NCBI GenBank assembly: GCA_035530375.1
Contig: DATKUY010000029.1
Location: forward strand, 1 to 46,705
Source: Sulfuricella sp035530375
GTDB taxonomy: Bacteria > Pseudomonadota > Gammaproteobacteria > Burkholderiales > Sulfuricellaceae
DNA length: 46,705 nt
Reading direction: 5' to 3'
Each line of letters begins with the position of its first letter. Positions within the stretch are counted from its first letter, which is position 1. A program made the translations under genes and the position numbers. The notes beneath the pieces were generated by a model. That model saw nothing but the letters and a program-made list of their open reading frames with translations. It was not told the DNA's origin and made no database searches. This document shows positions 36,101-43,205 of this stretch, piece by piece.

Positions 36101-36326
36101 TATGGAGGGCGCGGTGGAGCGGGTGCGTCCGAAGATGATGACGGTGGTGGCGATCATGGCGGGCCTCTTGCCGATCATGTGGAGCAGCGGCACCGGCTCC
36201 GAGGTGATGAGCCGCATCGCCGCACCGATGGTGGGCGGCATGATCTCATCGACGATCCTGACATTGATCGTCATCCCGGCAATCTACGCCCTGGTAAAGG
36301 AATGGACGCTTTTCAGAAGGCGTTAA
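33192..36326 (+). CDS. cusA: Cu(I)/Ag(I) RND efflux pump CusA
   Basis: CusA is the proton-driven inner-membrane trimer that exports Cu(I)/Ag(I). The 1044-residue protein has twelve predicted membrane helices with two large periplasmic loops. The TM4 motif GIAIAIGAMVDAAIVMIENAHK-type contains Asp402 for proton relay. The three-Met binding cluster is conserved: Met562, Met612 and Met661 have the same 50- and 49-residue spacing as E. coli Met573, Met623 and Met672. This marks it as monovalent-metal specific rather than CzcA-like. It ends the cusFCBA string. Confidence 0.96.
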   Translation: MLSRIIEWSARNVFLVLLATLLLIGAGIYAVIKTPLDALPDLSDVQVIVYTGYPGQAPQVVEDQITYPLTTSMLSVPKSKVVRGFSFFGASFVYVIFEDGTDIYWARSRVLEYLASISGRLPRGVTPELGPDATGVGWVYQYVVLAKNRSLAELRTIQDWYLRYQLTKAPGVAEVASIGGFVQQYQVIVDPRKLQAYGVHITKVKQVIRDSNRDVGGRVIEMAETEYMVRGIGYLRGKSDLELLVVKSDKGVPVLLRDVARVELGPDERRGLTELNGEGEVVSGIVMARYGQNALEVIRNIKAKIAEISSGLPEGVTIQSVYDRSDLILRAIANLKHTLLEESAIVALVCVLFLLHVRSALVAIIMLPVGVLIAFIAMRLLGMNSNIMSLGGIAIAIGAMVDAAIVMIENAHKHLERLPQDGSRVNAVVNACKEVGPALFFSLLIITVSFLPVFTLEAQEGRLFSPLAYTKTFSMAGAALLSVTLVPVLMMLFVRGKIMPEAKNPVNRFLIWLYRPAIAWVMRWKKLTIVIALAAIVVSLYPASRLGSEFMPTLNEGTLFYMPTGLPGMSVTKAAELLQTQDKIIKSFPEVASVYGKAGRADTATDPAPLEMFETVINLKPEAEWRPGMTIDKLTAELDKALQIPGISNSWTMPIKARIDMLSTGIRTPIGIKVFGKDLVEMGKLAQQIETVVKTVPGTTSAFAERITGGYYLNIKLRREQLARYGLAVGDLQEIIASAMGGEVVTTTVEGRERFGVSVRYPRELRSDPQAIATQILVPIGGERGEPPVMVPLGQLATVEVARGAPAIRTENALLSAYIFVDIRGRDIGGYVHDAQKAVQERVKFPPGYYATWSGQFEYMERAKAKMKIVIPVTLAIIFALLYLNFRRLTETLIVMLSVPFALVGGIWLMWALGYNLSVAVAVGFIALAGVAAETGVVMLIYLDQALNEIKSRREAEGKPLVPSDLYAAVMEGAVERVRPKMMTVVAIMAGLLPIMWSSGTGSEVMSRIAAPMVGGMISSTILTLIVIPAIYALVKEWTLFRRR

Positions 36327-36401
36327 CTTGCACGGCGAACATCTCGTATGGAACGCACGGAGGGGAACTTGCAATTGAGGAAATATGTCTATAGTTGAAA
36401 T

Positions 36402-36413
36402 AAGTTTCATTAC
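36402..36413 (+). promoter_or_regulatory. Second copy of the AAGTTTCATTAC motif
   Basis: A 12-base exact match to the site at 29594-29605. TATAGT (36390-36395) lies just upstream with a weak TTGCAA 15 bases before it, so the motif would overlap the transcription start of the SHOCT/Spy-like operon. The short direct repeat ACCTCAAACCTCAA follows. Confidence 0.4.
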
Positions 36414-36551
36414 CTCAAACCTCAACGTTTTATCCGCGTCTTGCAAGAATGCAGGGAAGCCGGGGCACGACAGTTTCAAGACATAACAGCCTTTTATGCA
36501 ATGCTGCGCGAATGTGCGCGCTGCAGAAATATTTCCAGAAAGGAACCGCGA

Positions 36552-36821
36552 ATGTATGGATGGGATCATGGAGGATGGATGCTGGGCGGGAGCGGCGGCT
36601 GGATGATAGTCGGTTGGCTGTGGGTGATGCTGGTCTGGCTGATTCCCATCCTGCTGTTGTTCGCCCTGATCAAGTACCTTTTCGGCAAGACCAGGCAGGG
36701 CGCGCCCTGGGAGGAGAAAGCAGAAAAAACCGCTCTCGACATCATCAAGGATGCCTACGCCAGGGGCGAAATCAGCCGCGACGAATACCTGCGCAAACGC
36801 GACGACCTGCTGGAAAAATAA
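36552..36821 (+). CDS. Small membrane SHOCT-domain protein
   Basis: This 89-residue protein starts at the ATG preceded by AAAGGAA. It has a Gly/Trp-rich N terminus (MYGWDHGGWMLGGSGGWM), one membrane helix at about 19-45, and a C-terminal SHOCT motif (DIIKDAYARGEISRDEYLRKRDDL). SHOCT segments are short helical hairpins found at protein ends, often of membrane proteins, and probably mediate oligomerisation. Its role in metal resistance is inferred from position at the head of the operon leading to the Spy-like protein and the ATPase. Confidence 0.85.
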   Translation: MYGWDHGGWMLGGSGGWMIVGWLWVMLVWLIPILLLFALIKYLFGKTRQGAPWEEKAEKTALDIIKDAYARGEISRDEYLRKRDDLLEK

Positions 36822-36882
36822 CCCATCCCGAAATTCTTCGGCCATATGTTTTTTACGTTCACCGCAAGAAAGGAGTTTTGCC

Positions 36883-37437
36883 ATGAATAAATCAGCACAA
36901 TTCACCTTGATCGCATCGGCCATGACCCTGGCCTTGAGCTCCCTGCCCGCCTCCGCCACGGACCAGGTTTCGAAGGCCGCCACGGGCCAGCGGGCGCAAG
37001 ACCAGTCTCAGCGAAGCTACGGCATGGGCCCCGGCATGATGGGTGGCGGGGGCGGTTATGGCATGGGTCCTGGCATGATGGGTGGCTACGGCATGGGCTA
37101 CGGCATGATGGGCGACTGGGGCGGGGGACAGTTGGGGGCACTCGACTTGACCAAAGCACAGCAGGAAAAGATCAACAAGATCCAGGACGAAACCCGCAGG
37201 GCGCACTGGTCGTTGATGGGTGCCATGATGGACCAGCAGGCCAAGCTGCGCGACCTCTATGCGGCGCCGAAACGCGACACTGCGGCGATCGACAGCACCT
37301 ACAAGGCCATCGGCCAGATGCAGCAGCAGATGTACGATTCCTCCATCAACGCCCAGAAACGCATCGAAGCGGTCCTGACCAAGGAACAACAGGAGAAGCT
37401 GAAGAGCTATTGGCGCAGAAGCGGTCCGGGCTACTGA
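36883..37437 (+). CDS. Periplasmic Spy/CpxP-like Met/Gly-rich metal-stress protein
   Basis: The 184-residue precursor has a signal peptide ending PASA and a Gly/Met/Tyr-rich repeat at about 47-83 (GMGPGMMGGG, GMGPGMMGGY, GMGYGMMGD units). An LTxxQ-type helical domain follows (LDLTKAQQEKINKIQDE; LTKEQQEKLKSYW). This matches the Spy/CpxP/ZraP group of periplasmic chaperones and metal sensors. The Met repeats suggest weak Cu(I)/Ag(I) binding. AAGGAG precedes the ATG. It follows the SHOCT gene on the same strand. Confidence 0.9.
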   Translation: MNKSAQFTLIASAMTLALSSLPASATDQVSKAATGQRAQDQSQRSYGMGPGMMGGGGGYGMGPGMMGGYGMGYGMMGDWGGGQLGALDLTKAQQEKINKIQDETRRAHWSLMGAMMDQQAKLRDLYAAPKRDTAAIDSTYKAIGQMQQQMYDSSINAQKRIEAVLTKEQQEKLKSYWRRSGPGY

Positions 37438-37499
37438 TCTGCCGGCAAGCAACTTCCCGAGCGGCCGAGCGCTCACCCCTTCTCCGAACAAGGCGGGTC

Positions 37500-37643
37500 A
37501 TGGCTGCTCCGGCTGCGGAACACGGCTCGCTGCAACGCCACCGCTACGCGCGCGGCGAGATTGATCGGGAGGAATCCCGGAGAAAAATGCGCGGCCCGAA
37601 GGCGGCTGAAAGGGAAAGCCAGCATGGAACCATCGAAACCTGA
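37500..37643 (+). pseudogene. Possible remnant of a second SHOCT-domain gene
   Basis: The frame from ATG 37500 encodes 47 residues containing HRYARGEIDREESRRKM, a close match to a SHOCT C-terminal motif, followed by a frayed tail that overlaps the next gene by 20 bases. No membrane helix is present. It may be the relic of a SHOCT gene like the one at 36552, or a very short real protein. Confidence 0.4.
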
Positions 37644-38004
37644 ACGCGATACCACTGCTTTTCAAGTGAGGCGCGCAATTCCTTTGGCCGACATCCCGCC
37701 TGAAAAGCTGGAGCAGGCGATACAGACGCTTCGGGCGATCGAGTGGCTCGACGACGTTCGTGTCGATGGTCGGCGCCTGCGCGTACGTTACGACGCATCC
37801 GGCGTCAATTTTCGCGACATCGAGCGACTGCTCGACGAGGCTGGGCTGCAACGGCCCACGAGCCTCTGGTGGCGTTTCAGATCGGCCTTGAACCGGTTTC
37901 TGGATAAGAACGCCCGATCGAATGCACTCGCCCGGGGCGGTGCGTGTTGCAGCCGCCCCCCTTCGCCTTGGCGAGGGGACGACACACCGGATTCGAGTTC
38001 TTGA
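37624..38004 (+). CDS. Cysteine-poor HMA-like domain protein with C-terminal Cys-Cys
   Basis: This 126-residue protein has a ferredoxin-like pattern at about 15-75 (IPPEKLEQAIQTLRAIEWL, then VRVDGRRLRVRYD, then FRDIERLLDEAGL) resembling HMA domains but lacking the CxxC site. A Trp/Arg helix follows (SLWWRFRSALNRFLDKNARS), and the tail contains Cys108-Cys109. The domain aligns by eye with the C-terminal part of the protein at 41484. It is three bases from the HD-GYP gene and thus in the same operon. A role as metal-responsive partner or scaffold is inferred. The last 20 residues are encoded by a C/G-rich palindromic stretch and may be variable. Confidence 0.78.
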   Translation: MEPSKPERDTTAFQVRRAIPLADIPPEKLEQAIQTLRAIEWLDDVRVDGRRLRVRYDASGVNFRDIERLLDEAGLQRPTSLWWRFRSALNRFLDKNARSNALARGGACCSRPPSPWRGDDTPDSSS

Positions 38005-38007
38005 GGA

Positions 38008-38808
38008 ATGGATATGGGAGCCACAGGTAGCCGCCCTGCTTGCAAAGTCTGTGGCGCCTCAATTGGCGAGGATGCGCCCCATGCCCGCCATACCGAAGGC
38101 TGTGTGTGCGAAGCATGTTTTCTCGGCGCCCTTGGACGCACTCCGGCCTGGGAGGCGGTAGATGCCGCCTATGTCGCCTTGGCGGAAGCCTTGGCCGCGG
38201 CGCTCGATGCGCGCGAACAGGAAACCGGACTACACTCCAAACGCGTTGCCTGCCACACCCTTGTGCTGGCACAGCGTTTCAGCGACGATGCCTCAGTGCT
38301 GCGCCAAGTGTATTGGGGTGCGTTATTGCACGACGTGGGCAAGATCGGCATTGCCGACTCGATTTTGCTCAAGCATGGCCCCTTGACCGATGACGAATGG
38401 CGGATCATGCAAACGCATCCACTGCTCGGCCACCGTATTCTTTCCGCCGCACCCTTCATGAGCCAGGCGGCGGAAATTGTCCTGTGCCACGAAGAGCGTT
38501 TCGATGGCACCGGTTATCCGCACGGACTGGCAGGCGAAGACATTCCGTTGTGGGCGCGCCTGTTCGCGGTCATCGACACGCTGGATGCGATGACCTCAGA
38601 TCGCCCTTATCGCAAGGGCTTGTGCTTCGATGAGGCCAAGGCCGAAATTCGGCGCATGTCCGGCACCCAGTTCGATCCCATCGCGGTGGAGGCATTTCTG
38701 ACGGAAGAGCCGACGCTGCGCGAGATGGTGGCGCTCAAATGCGGCGATGCGCCGCCGCTGCCCGAAATTTCGCCTCCTGCGGAACCTCGGATTTTCTTAC
38801 CTGGATGA
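38008..38808 (+). CDS. HD-GYP domain protein with N-terminal zinc ribbon
   Basis: HD-GYP domains hydrolyse cyclic di-GMP in the cytoplasm. The 266-residue protein has a short N-terminal Cys-rich module (CKVC at 12-15, CVCEAC at 32-37, with His25 and His28 between) likely to bind zinc or another metal. The HD-GYP domain has H108-D109 in HDVGKIGIAD, HEERFDGTGYP with GYP at 169-171, and DAMTSDRPYR. Catalytic residues appear intact. It starts three bases after the HMA-like gene, and its stop lies just before the ATPase gene, so it is part of the metal operon. Control of phosphodiesterase activity by metal is a hypothesis. Confidence 0.9.
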   Translation: MDMGATGSRPACKVCGASIGEDAPHARHTEGCVCEACFLGALGRTPAWEAVDAAYVALAEALAAALDAREQETGLHSKRVACHTLVLAQRFSDDASVLRQVYWGALLHDVGKIGIADSILLKHGPLTDDEWRIMQTHPLLGHRILSAAPFMSQAAEIVLCHEERFDGTGYPHGLAGEDIPLWARLFAVIDTLDAMTSDRPYRKGLCFDEAKAEIRRMSGTQFDPIAVEAFLTEEPTLREMVALKCGDAPPLPEISPPAEPRIFLPG

Positions 38809-38819
38809 AGGAGAACCAC

Positions 38820-41351
38820 ATGGCAACCGATCCTGTTTGCGGCATGACGGTATCCGAGGACACCCAGTACCGCCACATCCATCTGGGCAAGACATATCTG
38901 TTCTGCAGTGAAGAATGCGAGAACAAGTTCCGTACATCACCCGAAAGTTACCCCGCAAAAACCGAAACGGATCCCGTGTGCGGCATGGAAGTTGCCGCGA
39001 ATGCGCCCTTGCAGCATTCCTTCGAGGATGTCACCTACCGTTTCTGTAGTGAGCATTGCCTGCATAAATTCCGTGACCACCCTGCTCAGTATCTGAAACA
39101 GAATACGATTCCGACAGCGGCGATTACGACGGGTATCTATACCTGCCCGATGCATCCCGAAGTGCAACAGCAGAGGCCGGGCGCCTGCCCCAAGTGCGGT
39201 ATGGCCCTGGAGCCGATGGGCGTGCCCGCACCTGCCACAAAAACCGAATACACCTGCCCGATGCACCCCGAAGTGGTGCGCAGCCAACCGGGCAACTGCC
39301 CCAAATGCGGCATGGCGCTGGAGCCGCGCAACGCCCCGATTGAAGACAATGCCGAGCTTGCCGACATGACGCGCCGCTTCTGGGCAAGCACGGCCCTGGC
39401 CTTGCCGGTTTTCCTGCTGGCAATGGCGGCGGATATCATTCCGCAAGCAATGCCTGACTTCGTTTCGATGCCGGTATTGCAATGGCTGGAATTCGCGCTT
39501 GCCACGCCGGTCGTGCTGTGGGGCGGCTGGCCGATCTTTCGGCGCGGCTGGGCATCCGTGGTTAATCGCAGCCTCAACATGTTCAGCCTGATCGCATTGG
39601 GGGTCGGGGTGGCTTGGACATATAGCGTGGTGGCCATGCTGGCGCCGGGTATATTCCCGGCGACGATGCGCAGCATGGCTGACACGGTGCCGGTTTATTT
39701 CGAAGCCGCCGCGATGATCATGGCGTTGGTGCTGCTGGGGCAGGTGATGGAGTTGCGGGCACGCAGCCAGACCAGCGCCGCGATCAAGATGCTGCTCGGT
39801 CTCGCACCGAAGACCGCGCGCATCGTGCGCGACAACGGCAGCGAGGAAGACATTCCGCTTGAACAGGTGCAGCCTGGCGATGTGCTGCGTGTGCGTCCCG
39901 GCGAAAAGGTGCCGGTGGACGGCGTGGTGATCGAAGGGGTAAGCGCGCTGGACGAATCCATGGTGACCGGCGAATCCATTCCGGTAGAAAAAGCGGCGGG
40001 CGAACGGCTGGTCGGCGCCACCGTGAACGGCACCGGCAGCCTGCTGATGCGTGCCGAGCGCGTCGGCAGCGACACCTTGCTCGCCCGGATCGTGCACATG
40101 GTGAGCGAGGCGCAACGCAGCCGGGCGCCAATCCAGCGCTTGGCCGATATCGCTTCCGGCTATTTCGTTCCGGCGGTGGTGCTGGCTGCGCTCGTCACCT
40201 TTGCGATATGGGGTATCTGGGGGCCAGAACCGCGTTTGGCTCATGCCGTGGTCAACGCCGTGGCGGTGCTGATTATCGCCTGTCCATGCGCACTGGGGCT
40301 CGCCACGCCCATGTCGATCATGGTGGGAACCGGGCGCGGCGCTTTGGCCGGTGTGCTGATCAAAAATGCCGAAGCGCTGGAAAGCATGGAGAAAGTGAAT
40401 ACCCTGGTGGTGGACAAGACCGGTACGCTGACAGAAGGTAAGCCGAAGCTGGTGTCGGTCGTTCCCATTGCGGGATTCGGGGAGCAGGAAGTATTGCGCC
40501 TCGGCGCCAGCCTGGAACGCGCCAGCGAGCATCCGCTAGCGGCGGCAATTGTTAACGGCGCACAGGAAAAAGAGCTGGCACTGGAGTCGGTTGGCGAGTT
40601 CCGCTCTTTCACCGGCAAGGGCGTGTCGGGAACGGTAGAAGGGCGTCAGGTCGCGCTGGGTAATCTCAAGTTGTTTGAAGAGCTGGGCATCGACACTGGC
40701 GAACTGGTCGCGCAGGCCGATACACTGCGCGGCGATGGCCAGACAGTAATGCTGGTCGCCATTGACGGCAGGGCAGCGGGGCTGCTCGGCGTGGCCGACC
40801 CGATTAAGGATTCCACACCGGATGCCATCCGCGCGCTGCACGAAGAAGGGGTAAGGGTCATCATGCTGACCGGCGACAATCTTATTACCGCCCAGGCCGT
40901 CGCACGCAAACTGAACATAGATCGCGTCGAGGCGGAGGTCCTGCCCGAGCAGAAAAGCCTGGTGGTCAAGCAATTGCAGGCACAGGGACACATCGTGGCA
41001 ATGGCGGGTGACGGCATCAACGATGCACCGGCGTTGGCCCAGGCCCAGGTCGGCATTGCCATGGGCACCGGTACCGACGTGGCGATGGAAAGCGCCGCCA
41101 TCACCCTGGTCAAGGGCGATCTGCGCGGCATCGTGCGCGCCGTTCGCCTGAGCCGCGCCACCATGCGCAACATCCGGCAGAATTTATTCTTTGCTTTTAT
41201 CTACAATGTGCTCGGCATTCCCGTGGCAGCAGGAATACTGTATCCATTTTTCGGTTTGCTGCTTTCTCCCATTATCGCCGCCGCAGCGATGAGTTTCAGC
41301 TCGGTATCGGTGATTACGAATGCGTTGCGGCTACGAAAACAGCCGCTTTGA
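38820..41351 (+). CDS. P1B-type metal ATPase with YHS-YHS-HMBD-HMBD N terminus
   Basis: This 843-residue inner-membrane pump is of the Cu(I)/Ag(I) CPC type. AAGGAG directly precedes ATG 38820; an upstream in-frame ATG would include the ribosome binding site. Two YHS domains (DPVCGM at about 4 and 51, each with FCSExC) come first. Two heavy-metal-binding modules follow (YTCPMHPEV then CPKCGMALEP, twice, about 107-168). The core has CPC at 488-490, DKTGT with Asp532, GDGIND at 730-735 and a C-terminal MSFSSVSVITNAL. No classical HMA domain is present, unlike CopA at 6570. The fourfold non-HMA metal-binding N terminus is unusual. It is cotranscribed with the HD-GYP gene. Confidence 0.95.
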   Translation: MATDPVCGMTVSEDTQYRHIHLGKTYLFCSEECENKFRTSPESYPAKTETDPVCGMEVAANAPLQHSFEDVTYRFCSEHCLHKFRDHPAQYLKQNTIPTAAITTGIYTCPMHPEVQQQRPGACPKCGMALEPMGVPAPATKTEYTCPMHPEVVRSQPGNCPKCGMALEPRNAPIEDNAELADMTRRFWASTALALPVFLLAMAADIIPQAMPDFVSMPVLQWLEFALATPVVLWGGWPIFRRGWASVVNRSLNMFSLIALGVGVAWTYSVVAMLAPGIFPATMRSMADTVPVYFEAAAMIMALVLLGQVMELRARSQTSAAIKMLLGLAPKTARIVRDNGSEEDIPLEQVQPGDVLRVRPGEKVPVDGVVIEGVSALDESMVTGESIPVEKAAGERLVGATVNGTGSLLMRAERVGSDTLLARIVHMVSEAQRSRAPIQRLADIASGYFVPAVVLAALVTFAIWGIWGPEPRLAHAVVNAVAVLIIACPCALGLATPMSIMVGTGRGALAGVLIKNAEALESMEKVNTLVVDKTGTLTEGKPKLVSVVPIAGFGEQEVLRLGASLERASEHPLAAAIVNGAQEKELALESVGEFRSFTGKGVSGTVEGRQVALGNLKLFEELGIDTGELVAQADTLRGDGQTVMLVAIDGRAAGLLGVADPIKDSTPDAIRALHEEGVRVIMLTGDNLITAQAVARKLNIDRVEAEVLPEQKSLVVKQLQAQGHIVAMAGDGINDAPALAQAQVGIAMGTGTDVAMESAAITLVKGDLRGIVRAVRLSRATMRNIRQNLFFAFIYNVLGIPVAAGILYPFFGLLLSPIIAAAAMSFSSVSVITNALRLRKQPL

Positions 41352-41483
41352 ATTTCACGGCCAATTGAGTGGATAACCATGGAAGAATCGTTTTCGTTGC
41401 AGTTGTTTGCCGGGTTGTTTTTTTATGATGGCGCGTTTCGGCTGCGGCACCCGCGGCGGACAGGGGCGTAAGGAGATGACACA

Positions 41484-41969
41484 ATGAGCAATGATCGTCG
41501 GCTAGACCCTGTATGCGGAATGATGGTGGACGGCCAAAAAATTGCAGTCGAATACCTGGGTATCCGCTACGCATTTTGTTCCGAGCAGTGCAAGGAGCGC
41601 TTCATCTCCAATCCCCATCTCTACGTCGGTCGGCCTGGCCACAAGGCCCCCAAACAGGAAGGGCTGGAAATCATCAAACGACGACGTTTACACCTGGCGT
41701 CACACCTGACTGCCGAACAGGTCGGCGTGCTGACCCAAGCGCTGGAGGCGATGATGGGCATCAAGAAAATATCGGTAGACGGCGATCGAGTGGAAATCAC
41801 CTATGACCTGCTCCAGGCAACAGCCAAACAGATCGAGGCAAGACTGGTCGAAATCGGTGCGCAACTGGGGGAAAGCTGGGCAGATCGCCTGCGTCTGGCG
41901 TTTGTGCATTACGAAGAGGAATGCGAGATGGGGAATGTCGAAGCCGAAGAGAAGTGTTGTCGCAGGTAG
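41484..41969 (+). CDS. YHS-domain protein with HMA-like C-terminal domain
   Basis: This 161-residue cytoplasmic protein starts with a YHS domain: Cys11 in DPVCGMMV, Cys32 and Cys36 in FCSEQC. It continues with a CxxC-less ferredoxin-like domain at about 68-130 (HLTAEQVGVLTQALEAMMG, ISVDGDRVEITYD, IEARLVEIGAQLG). A Trp/Arg helix (SWADRLRLAFVHYEEECE) and a tail with Cys158-Cys159 complete it. The second half aligns with the protein at 37624, including VDG-R and the YD after the third strand. AAGGAG precedes the ATG. It probably delivers or senses metal for the adjacent ATPase. Confidence 0.85.
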   Translation: MSNDRRLDPVCGMMVDGQKIAVEYLGIRYAFCSEQCKERFISNPHLYVGRPGHKAPKQEGLEIIKRRRLHLASHLTAEQVGVLTQALEAMMGIKKISVDGDRVEITYDLLQATAKQIEARLVEIGAQLGESWADRLRLAFVHYEEECEMGNVEAEEKCCRR

Positions 41970-42080
41970 GCGACCAACTTGAGCCCGCTTACGTGCGCCA
42001 TTTTGCGGCCTGGGTTGCACGGAAAAATGGCAGGAACAACTGAAAAAAAACCGGTGGGGGCGGAAACCACACCGATCCGC

Positions 42081-42086
42081 TATAAT
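42081..42086 (+). promoter_or_regulatory. Possible -10 box for the DUF302-aat-bpt-thyA unit
   Basis: A perfect TATAAT about 35 bases before the DUF302 start, with an A-rich stretch at 42042-42049 upstream. No matching -35 hexamer is present. Confidence 0.4.
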
Positions 42087-42120
42087 TTCCATTTTATCAA
42101 CACCTCCAAGGAACCAGGCC

Positions 42121-42504
42121 ATGTACGGATTCAGCACACAACTCAGCATGCCCTTCGACACAGCCGTGGAAAAGACCATCAACGCCCTGAAGCAGGAAGG
42201 TTTCGGTGTCCTCACCGATATCGACGTGAAGGCCACCATGAAAGCCAAGCTCAACATCGACGGCCGCCCTTACCGCATCCTCGGCGCCTGTAACCCGCCG
42301 CTGGCGCACCGTGCCATCGAGGCCGACCCCGACATCGGACTGTTGCTGCCGTGCAACGTGGTAGTGCGCGAGGAAGCCGACGGCAAGATCACGGTCGCCT
42401 TCATGGACCCGACTGCTGTACTGAAGCTGGTGGACAAGCCGGGCGTCGAGGAACTGGCTGCTGAAGTAAAAAGCCGCCTGGAACGGGTGCGCGACAGCCT
42501 GTAA
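42121..42504 (+). CDS. DUF302 domain protein
   Basis: This 127-residue protein consists of a single DUF302 domain: GFSTQLSMPFDTAVEKTINALKQEGFGVLTDIDV, then YRILGACNPPLAHRAIEADPDIGLLLPCNVVV. The conserved Cys-Asn-Pro and Pro-Cys-Asn positions are present. DUF302 proteins are common in sulfur- and metal-handling bacteria; their function is not established. AAGGA precedes the ATG. aat begins two bases after its stop, which suggests cotranscription but not necessarily a common role. Confidence 0.9.
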   Translation: MYGFSTQLSMPFDTAVEKTINALKQEGFGVLTDIDVKATMKAKLNIDGRPYRILGACNPPLAHRAIEADPDIGLLLPCNVVVREEADGKITVAFMDPTAVLKLVDKPGVEELAAEVKSRLERVRDSL

Positions 42505-42506
42505 GA

Positions 42507-43205
42507 GTGATCCCCTGGCTCGATAACGCCACGCCTTTCCCGCCGCCAGAATCCGCTCTGCGCGAGCCCAACGGCCTGCTGGCGGCGGGTGGCGATCTAT
42601 CGCCACGGCGACTTGTCGATGCCTATTCGAGGGGAATTTTCCCCTGGTTCAGCCCCGGCGAGCCGACCCTGTGGTGGAGCCCCGACCCGCGCATGGTGCT
42701 GTTTCCGGCGGAGCTCAAAGTGTCGCGCTCATTGCAGAAGACCCTGAAAAAGCACGATTACGAAGTTCGCGTAGACACGGCGTTCCGCGAGGTCATGCAG
42801 CAATGTGCCGCGCCGCGCGACGGCCAACAAGGCACCTGGATATCCCCCGCCATGATCGCGGCCTACACCGAACTTCATGAACAGGGTATCGCCCACTCGG
42901 TCGAGACCTGGGTAACGGGCAAACTCGTTGGCGGACTCTACGGTATTGCCCTGGGCCGGATGTTCTACGGCGAGTCGATGTTCAGCCGCGCCACCGACGC
43001 CTCCAAGATCGCGCTCGTCCATCTGGTCAGGCAACTGGGACGATGGGGCTTCGGCATGATCGACTGTCAGATGAATACATCCCATCTCGCCTCTCTTGGC
43101 GCGCGCGAAATCCCCCGCGCCGAGTTCGGCAGAAACCTGGCAAAACTGGTAAACTTGGCCGCAATAACAGGGCCCTGGCGTTTCGATAATGACCTTGCTG
43201 AATGA
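42507..43205 (+). CDS. aat: Leucyl/phenylalanyl-tRNA-protein transferase
   Basis: Aat adds Leu or Phe to proteins with N-terminal Lys or Arg, marking them for ClpSAP degradation. The start is GTG 42507, giving the characteristic IPWLDNATPFPPPESAL N terminus. The 232-residue protein also has GLLAAGGDLSPRRLVDAYSRGIFPWF, WWSPDPRMVLFP, and GESMFSRATDASKIAL. It overlaps bpt by 17 bases, so the two N-degron transferases are translationally coupled. Confidence 0.96.
   Translation: MIPWLDNATPFPPPESALREPNGLLAAGGDLSPRRLVDAYSRGIFPWFSPGEPTLWWSPDPRMVLFPAELKVSRSLQKTLKKHDYEVRVDTAFREVMQQCAAPRDGQQGTWISPAMIAAYTELHEQGIAHSVETWVTGKLVGGLYGIALGRMFYGESMFSRATDASKIALVHLVRQLGRWGFGMIDCQMNTSHLASLGAREIPRAEFGRNLAKLVNLAAITGPWRFDNDLAE

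Noticed and set aside
37950..37985. C/G-rich palindrome at the end of the HMA-like gene, considered as a terminator
   Set aside because: The loop is too short, there is no T-run, and it lies inside the reading frame just before the next gene.
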